From Fibrobacter sp. UWP2 (lineage in GTDB: Bacteria > Fibrobacterota > Fibrobacteria > Fibrobacterales > Fibrobacteraceae): a DNA stretch of 64,000 nucleotides. Of this stretch, positions 59,592 to 64,000 are shown piece after piece. Under the pieces are notes generated by a model. That model was not told the origin of the DNA, ran no database searches, and saw only the letters and a program-made list of their open reading frames with translations. The stretch covers positions 1 to 64,000 of the forward strand of contig NZ_FQYM01000006.1 in the NCBI RefSeq assembly GCF_900141705.1, read 5' to 3'. Both the position numbers and the translations under genes were made by a program. Every line of letters starts with the position of its first letter. Within the stretch, counting starts at the first letter, position 1.

Positions 59592-61112
59592 CTACACGCC
59601 CGCCGTAGATGGGCTGTCGAGCGAAAACTTGGGCATGCGCAGCAAGTGCGTAATGCAGGGAGGCCATTCCTCTTCGTAGTGGCTCACCAAAATAATGGTC
59701 GTCTCTTTTGAGAGCAAGTCCAACAGGTGGAAAATTTTTTCGCGGTATTCGCCCTTGAGACCCTGGGAAGGTTCGTCAAGCAAAAGCACTTTGGGCGGGC
59801 GGATAGCGGCTCGCGCCATGAGCACCAGGCGCTTGTCGATGGGAGAGAGCTTGCGCACGTTCACCGTGGGGTCATCAAAACCCAAGTAGCTGAGCCACTC
59901 GCGGGCCTTCGCTTTCTCTTCCCAAGTGATGTTCTCGGCTCGGCAAAGGTTGGGCGTGAACCCCGTACAAAGCACGTCGAGCAGTTCGAGGTCCTCGCGA
60001 TACTGCAGCGCGAGTTCCGGGGAAAAGTAACCGAGTTTTGCCTTGTGTTCCCAAATGTTGAGACCATGGCCCGGGCGCTCGCCCAAAAGGGTGATGTCGT
60101 TGCAATACATTTGCGGGTGGTCCGCGGTAAGCAAGCCGAGGAGCGTGCTTTTGCCGGCGCCGTTTTCGCCCATCACCGCCCAATGCTCGCCCTCGCGCAC
60201 CGTCCAGTTGAGGTTCTTGAGCACAATTGTGTCACCGAACCGCACGTTCACGTTTTTCAGGTCGAAGAGAACTTTGTCCTCAGTGTCATTCTGAGCCCGT
60301 TCGACAGGCTCAGGGTAAACTCCGCCGTTAGGCGAAGTCGAAGAATCTAACGAGCCTTGAGATCCTTCGACGCACTTCGTTTGCTCAGGATGACACTTTC
60401 GTGTCAGTTTCACAATCTCGTAGTCCTTCAGTTCCGCCTTCGTAAACTTAGGCTTTGCGACTTCAGAAGGCAACTCGCCCGCATACTGCATGAAGGTCTT
60501 GTTCGCATACACAAACGCAGGGATCCCTGGGAACAGTTCGTCTTCGCGAGCAAGGCGCACCACCAGGTTGACCTGGCCTGCACCGTCATGGGCATCATGA
60601 GCAAGTTCAGCCACGCGCTCGGCCAAATGCACGCGGTATTCTGGGTCGAGCCCGCCAAACAAATCGTTAAAGTAAATCCACTTGGGCGATTCCATCCATA
60701 TGCGAGCCAAAAGCACGCGGCGCAGCTCGCCATTCGAGAGGCTCAAAAGCTTGCGGTTCAAAATGCTCTCGCTCAGGTCGGCAATTTCCAGAGCCCGAGG
60801 GAGTTTTGCCGGGTCGGTAAGCGGGAACGGGACATCGTCAATGTAGCGGTCCGTCTGCAAAAAGAACTTCTTGTTCAAAAGCAGGTTCCGCACCAGCGGG
60901 GCTTCTTCGTCGTGAAGGCTAATAAAACGCTGTTGCCAAAATGGGGCCAGTGCGTGTTGTATTTTACGCTGGATTGCCTCCGACATCACGGAGACGTTTT
61001 CGCGCTGGTTCAAAAAATGCATAATGACGCGATCTAGGTCCTCGCCCTCGGTGCTAAAGATTTGCACCTGCGGGAACTTCTCAATCAACGCCTCGAATCT
61101 TTTAAATTCCAT
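59592..61112 (-). CDS. ModF-like double ABC ATPase carrying an in-frame repeat
   Basis: About 506 residues with two ABC domains, no membrane domain. The C-terminal domain is complete (MGENGAGKSTLLGLL, signature-like LSPIDKRLVLMARA, Walker B VLLLDEPSQGL, switch His in LVSHYEEEW). The N-terminal domain keeps a signature (LSNGELRRVLLARIW) and FNDLFGGLD but lacks Walker A. Between the domains lie 38 residues (HPEQTKCVEGSQG...YPEPVERAQND) encoded by a mobile-looking repeat. ATG at 61112 is preferred over an upstream start. Role unknown; ModF-like proteins link to molybdate or stress. Confidence 0.85.
   Translation of the reverse strand: MEFKRFEALIEKFPQVQIFSTEGEDLDRVIMHFLNQRENVSVMSEAIQRKIQHALAPFWQQRFISLHDEEAPLVRNLLLNKKFFLQTDRYIDDVPFPLTDPAKLPRALEIADLSESILNRKLLSLSNGELRRVLLARIWMESPKWIYFNDLFGGLDPEYRVHLAERVAELAHDAHDGAGQVNLVVRLAREDELFPGIPAFVYANKTFMQYAGELPSEVAKPKFTKAELKDYEIVKLTRKCHPEQTKCVEGSQGSLDSSTSPNGGVYPEPVERAQNDTEDKVLFDLKNVNVRFGDTIVLKNLNWTVREGEHWAVMGENGAGKSTLLGLLTADHPQMYCNDITLLGERPGHGLNIWEHKAKLGYFSPELALQYREDLELLDVLCTGFTPNLCRAENITWEEKAKAREWLSYLGFDDPTVNVRKLSPIDKRLVLMARAAIRPPKVLLLDEPSQGLKGEYREKIFHLLDLLSKETTIILVSHYEEEWPPCITHLLRMPKFSLDSPSTAGV
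60283..60396. repeat. 114-bp element with 14-bp terminal inverted repeats, inside ABC gene
   Basis: Ends are GTGTCATTCTGAGC and GCTCAGGATGACAC, inverse of each other with one mismatch. Inside are GTTCGACAGGCTCAGG and CCTTCGACGCACTTCG units of the common TTCGACAGGCTCAG type. Length is exactly 38 codons with no stop in the gene frame. Confidence 0.85.
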
Positions 61113-61140
61113 GCCCGTAAATGTAGAAAAACGCACATAC

Positions 61141-61171
61141 AAAAAAATCCCCCGGGTTTTTCACCGAGGGA
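61141..61171 (-). terminator. Terminator of CE1 esterase gene
   Basis: Minus strand: TCCCTCGG and CCGGGGGA-type stem with GTGAAAAAC loop, then seven T. Lies 40 bp after the stop. Confidence 0.75.
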
Positions 61172-61209
61172 CTTCCGTTATTTTGAGAGAATTTTATGAA
61201 AGAATCACA

Positions 61210-62637
61210 TTAGAACTTGTTGAAGAAATCCCATGTGGCCTGCGGAACCCAGGACTTGTTCTGGCCAGGATCCTTGTGGTCCCAGATGTGGCCGCCGTTC
61301 TGCGTGCACCAGCGGACCGGGAAACGTTCTTCAACTGTCGTGTAATCGTAGCAGACGTGCGGACCGTTGCCGCTGTATTCCTGGGCGCGTTCGTTTTTCG
61401 CCTTGCCGCCTTCGGAGTTGAGTTCCAAGATGATATCGCGAGCAGCGCGACCCATTGTCGGAGTGCAGAGGTTGTCTTGCAGGCCGAGCACGCCCATCCA
61501 GCCGATGCCCTTGTTCTGGCGCTGCGGGAGCCAAATGTTGCGTTCGGCGGTTTCGTAGACGGCAACGGCGCGGAGCACGTCCTGGTGGTTCCAAGAAAGC
61601 CCATTACTGAACATGGAGCCGTAGCTGAAACCGGTGGAGAACACGCGGCTCGAGTCAATACAATAATTAGATTCCATAAAAGCCAAAAGTTCATCGAACA
61701 ACGTGTAATCATCTTGACCCCACGGAGCCTGATTGCCGTTGCCCTCCGGAGCAATGAAGATGGCCGTTTTTTCGGTATCAAGCGGTTTCAAACCATAATA
61801 GCCTTCTTGCTGCACGCCGCCGGCCCAGCCACCCATGCAATGCATGCCGAACACGAGCTTGTAGGGCTTATTGTTGTCGTAATTGTCGGGAATGTCAATA
61901 CGAACGGTGCGTTTGCCCTTGCTCCACTGGAAGTCCCAGCTACCACTCTTGGGGATGTTTCCCGGAGCAGCCTTGCCACAACCACGAGTCGGAACGGGGT
62001 CGTTCTTGAGGCCCCATCCGTAGGCGTATTCGGGCTCGGCGCCCTTGGGCTTGGTGAGCGTCAAGGCGAGGTTGGTATCGAGGTTCGTGAGCGCCACGTT
62101 CAAGGTGTCAAAGCCCTCGGCCACCACCTGCAGGTTTTCGCCGCCTTCCTTAGCGAGGCTACGCACCACAGGCTTCCCAAAAGAGGAACCGTAGCTGCCG
62201 TTGGCAGTAAACTTGATGTTTTGCATAGCGGAGCCCATGCGCACGCGGGCAAAGTAAGTGCCCTCGGCCTTTACAAAGCCGCGCAGGTCCACCGAACCGG
62301 AACCCGCAAAGACCTTGTTCAAAACGCGGTTGCCCACAGCGTCAAAAATCTGCACCTGCACCGGGTCAGAACTCGCCTGCAGGTACGAGAGCACGCCGTT
62401 TTTCACGTTGACGAATCCCGGGACGAAGGCCGCGTTAAGCGCCATAATCTCAGTATCGCGGAGCGTAAACGCCCCCACGCCATCGGTTTTTGTCGAAAGA
62501 TTGAGCCCGGTCAGGCTGACCGATGCGCCCTTGACGGCAGTTCCTTTTTCGTCCGACACTTTGCCGGTCAAAATAAATGCGTTAGCGGCAGTCGCCAAAA
62601 TGGCGACAGATAATCCCATACAGAAAGAATATTTCAT
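61210..62637 (-). CDS. Secreted CE1-type esterase with N-terminal regulatory-like domain
   Basis: 475 residues from the ATG at 62637 (RBS GGGAGG). Signal peptide to about 20. Residues 21-85 form a carboxypeptidase-regulatory-like fold (LTGKVSDEKGTAVKGASVSLTGL). The esterase domain (about 235-475) has the nucleophile Ser in GFSYGSM, an oxyanion region GMHCMGGWAGG and His in NGGHIWDHKDPG. CE1 enzymes remove acetyl or feruloyl groups from xylan; which is unclear. Four to six Cys suggest disulfides. It complements the GH9 cellulase. Confidence 0.88.
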   Translation of the reverse strand: MKYSFCMGLSVAILATAANAFILTGKVSDEKGTAVKGASVSLTGLNLSTKTDGVGAFTLRDTEIMALNAAFVPGFVNVKNGVLSYLQASSDPVQVQIFDAVGNRVLNKVFAGSGSVDLRGFVKAEGTYFARVRMGSAMQNIKFTANGSYGSSFGKPVVRSLAKEGGENLQVVAEGFDTLNVALTNLDTNLALTLTKPKGAEPEYAYGWGLKNDPVPTRGCGKAAPGNIPKSGSWDFQWSKGKRTVRIDIPDNYDNNKPYKLVFGMHCMGGWAGGVQQEGYYGLKPLDTEKTAIFIAPEGNGNQAPWGQDDYTLFDELLAFMESNYCIDSSRVFSTGFSYGSMFSNGLSWNHQDVLRAVAVYETAERNIWLPQRQNKGIGWMGVLGLQDNLCTPTMGRAARDIILELNSEGGKAKNERAQEYSGNGPHVCYDYTTVEERFPVRWCTQNGGHIWDHKDPGQNKSWVPQATWDFFNKF

Positions 62638-62772
62638 AAAACCTCCCTTATATTCCTTCATCATATAAAATATTCCCAAAACCCTTTTTCCCTTCTTTTG
62701 CCGAGCCGTTTTCCGTGGACAATTCGTCCACAACACGGCCTCTTTTTCAAAATTTTTTTTACATTAAAACGC

Positions 62773-63810
62773 ATGGATTCCCTTTTGCAAAAAGTCGTTG
62801 ACGGCGAAGCCCGCCTGACCTCCGCCAAAGCCCTGGACTTGCTCAAAAAAGCCCCGTGGACCGAGGTCGCCGAAGCGGCCCACGCCATGCGCCAAAAGCG
62901 CCTCCCCGGAGGGCGCGTGGGCTATACCGCCTTCCGCATTGTGAACTACACGAACGTTTGCGAAGTCACTTGCAGTTTTTGCAGTTTTTGCCGCCCCGCC
63001 AAAAGCGCCGACGCCTACGTGCTTAGTTTGGACGAAATCCGGCAAAAGACAATCGAAGCGAAGGCGAAGGGCGCCGACCAGATTTTTTTGCAGGGCGGCG
63101 TCAACCGCGAGATTCCGCTCGGCTACTACACCGATGTGCTGAAAATGCTCACGCAAGAGATGGGCGTCAAGGTACGCGGTTTTTCGCCGGTGGAACTTGT
63201 TCGCATTGCGGAATTCAACCAAATGCCACTCGAACAATTGTTGGACCTTTTCAAGGGAGCGGGCCTCTCGAGCGTCCCAGGGGCCGGAGCCGAGATTCTC
63301 TCGGACCGCATGCGTGAATTCTTGAGCCCCCAAAAGCTCTCGGCAAAGGAATGGTGCGCCGCCATGGCCGCCTGCCACAAAAAGGGCCTCCCCGGCAGCG
63401 CAAACATCGTGTTCGGGAGCATCGAGACGCCCGAAGAAATCGTGGAGCACCTGGAATACGTGCGCTCCACGCAAGATATCGCGGGCGGTTTCAAGAGTTT
63501 TGTGGTGTGGACGTTCCAGCCGCAAACCAACAAGTTCCCCATCCGCCACGTGCGCGGCGATGAGTACCTCAAACTGCTCGCGCTCAGCCGCCTCTACCTC
63601 GACAACGTGCCGCACATCGAAGTCTCGCTCCTCGGCATGGGACTCTCCCTGGGCGAACTCGGGCTCCATGCGGGCGCCGACGACATCAACAGCATTGTGA
63701 TCGAGGAGAACGTGCTCAAAAACCACGGGGTCACCACCATCGAAGAGGCGGAATCGTTCATCAAGAACGCCGGGTTCACCCCCTACCGACGCTCCCTCAA
63801 CTTTGATTGA
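62773..63810 (+). CDS. mqnC: Cyclic dehypoxanthinyl futalosine synthase
   Basis: Radical SAM enzyme of the futalosine route to menaquinone. 345 residues from the ATG at 62773. Cluster motif CEVTCSFC within NYTNVCEVTCSFCSFCR, then QGGVNREIPLGYYTDVLKML, AGLSSVPGAGAEILSDRMR and ETPEEIVEHLEYVRSTQDIAGGFKSFVVWTFQPQTN, which fit MqnC better than MqnE. No other mqn gene is adjacent. Divergent from the esterase gene. Confidence 0.9.
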   Translation: MDSLLQKVVDGEARLTSAKALDLLKKAPWTEVAEAAHAMRQKRLPGGRVGYTAFRIVNYTNVCEVTCSFCSFCRPAKSADAYVLSLDEIRQKTIEAKAKGADQIFLQGGVNREIPLGYYTDVLKMLTQEMGVKVRGFSPVELVRIAEFNQMPLEQLLDLFKGAGLSSVPGAGAEILSDRMREFLSPQKLSAKEWCAAMAACHKKGLPGSANIVFGSIETPEEIVEHLEYVRSTQDIAGGFKSFVVWTFQPQTNKFPIRHVRGDEYLKLLALSRLYLDNVPHIEVSLLGMGLSLGELGLHAGADDINSIVIEENVLKNHGVTTIEEAESFIKNAGFTPYRRSLNFD

Positions 63811-63824
63811 CGCCGCAGGCATAA

Positions 63825-63857
63825 AAAAAACGCCCCGGTTTTCGCCGAGGTGTTTTG
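63825..63857. terminator. Bidirectional terminator after mqnC
   Basis: CGCCCCGG and CCGAGGTG stem with TTTTCG loop, flanked by A8 on the left and TTTT on the right. It can end mqnC on one strand and the small gene at 63876 on the other. Confidence 0.75.
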
Positions 63858-63875
63858 AGAGAGTTAGAAAAATGA

Positions 63876-63941
63876 TTACTTGTATTGCTTAGCGTATTTT
63901 TTGAAGCCCTTGACCAAGAGGGCGGCGAGGATGCAGTACAT
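63876..63941 (-). CDS. 21-residue membrane-active-like small protein
   Basis: Encodes a 21-residue peptide starting MYCILAALLVKGFKKYAKQ. A strong ribosome site (AAGGAG) lies seven bases before the ATG, and a terminator follows within 20 bp, so the unit looks complete. The first half is hydrophobic, the second basic and amphipathic, as in type I toxins or small membrane regulators. No family recognised. Confidence 0.45.
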   Translation of the reverse strand: MYCILAALLVKGFKKYAKQYK

Positions 63942-64000
63942 TAAAGACTCCTTTTTTTTTCGTAAAATGACTTTTTATCGTCGTTTTTTTGCGTTTTTTC

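Noticed and set aside
61024-62613. Plus-strand frame (529 codons) over the CE1 esterase gene
   Set aside because: Starts inside the ABC gene on the opposite strand and lacks motifs; the esterase frame has signal peptide and catalytic residues.

Overview
The window looks like chromosomal DNA of a Fibrobacter-type bacterium (phylum Fibrobacterota, fibre-degrading gut anaerobe). This rests on a secreted GH9 cellulase, a CE1 esterase, an M6 protease with poly-Ser linker and C-terminal sorting-like module, a futalosine-pathway menaquinone gene, PorV-like and FlgD-like envelope proteins, and many palindromic repeats. GC-rich core genes alternate with AT-rich accessory blocks. No rRNA, CRISPR array or complete transposon is visible.

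Layout. 0-3.4 kb: AT-rich block with a radical SAM gene and an NgoMIV-like type IIF restriction-modification pair. 3.6-4.8 kb: two broken copies of the thrS 3' end, each interrupted by the same kind of two-hairpin repeat. 4.8-26.9 kb: core genes (M6 protease, etfBA plus acyl-CoA dehydrogenase, GH9 endoglucanase, coaE, mscL, an envelope operon ending in recF, opgC, and a degenerate glycogen-synthase-like gene whose end overlaps a tRNA(CAU) gene). 26.9-31.7 kb: a tRNA-proximal hotspot where two defence modules (AbiE; an AAA ATPase with a PD-(D/E)xK-like nuclease) sit between partial copies of one small multidrug-resistance-type gene. 31.4-42.1 kb: envelope sugar genes (SMR pair, OpgB-like transferase, ArnC/GtrB-like GT2, two KASIII, SDR, ACP, GNAT, WecE, GT-C-like membrane protein), which read as a pathway for an N-acylated 4-amino-4,6-dideoxy sugar carried on a polyprenyl phosphate. 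42.2-46.7 kb: a candidate pilin inversion locus. 47-64 kb: core genes (LamG lipoprotein, OLD nuclease, prmC-prfA, rlpA, TPR proteins, sigma-70 factor, Mrp, ModF-like ABC protein, CE1 esterase, mqnC).

The most striking system is at 42.2-46.7 kb. A tyrosine recombinase gene abuts a pilin cassette lacking its N-terminal half. A complete pilin gene lies 3.3 kb away in inverted orientation. Both carry a 48-bp inverted repeat (one mismatch) at the same codon phase, just downstream of the conserved pilin N-terminus. Inversion between the repeats would fuse the fixed promoter and N-terminus to the alternative C-terminal half in frame. The logic is that of Moraxella tfpQ/tfpI switching, but with a tyrosine recombinase, and with two more inverted pilin genes and a hipBA module inside the segment.

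A second theme is short palindromic elements inside genes. A 114-bp element with 14-bp terminal inverted repeats lies in frame in an ABC ATPase gene, a 93-bp hairpin element lies in frame in the acyl-CoA dehydrogenase gene, and related 81/83-bp elements lie in the thrS fragments.
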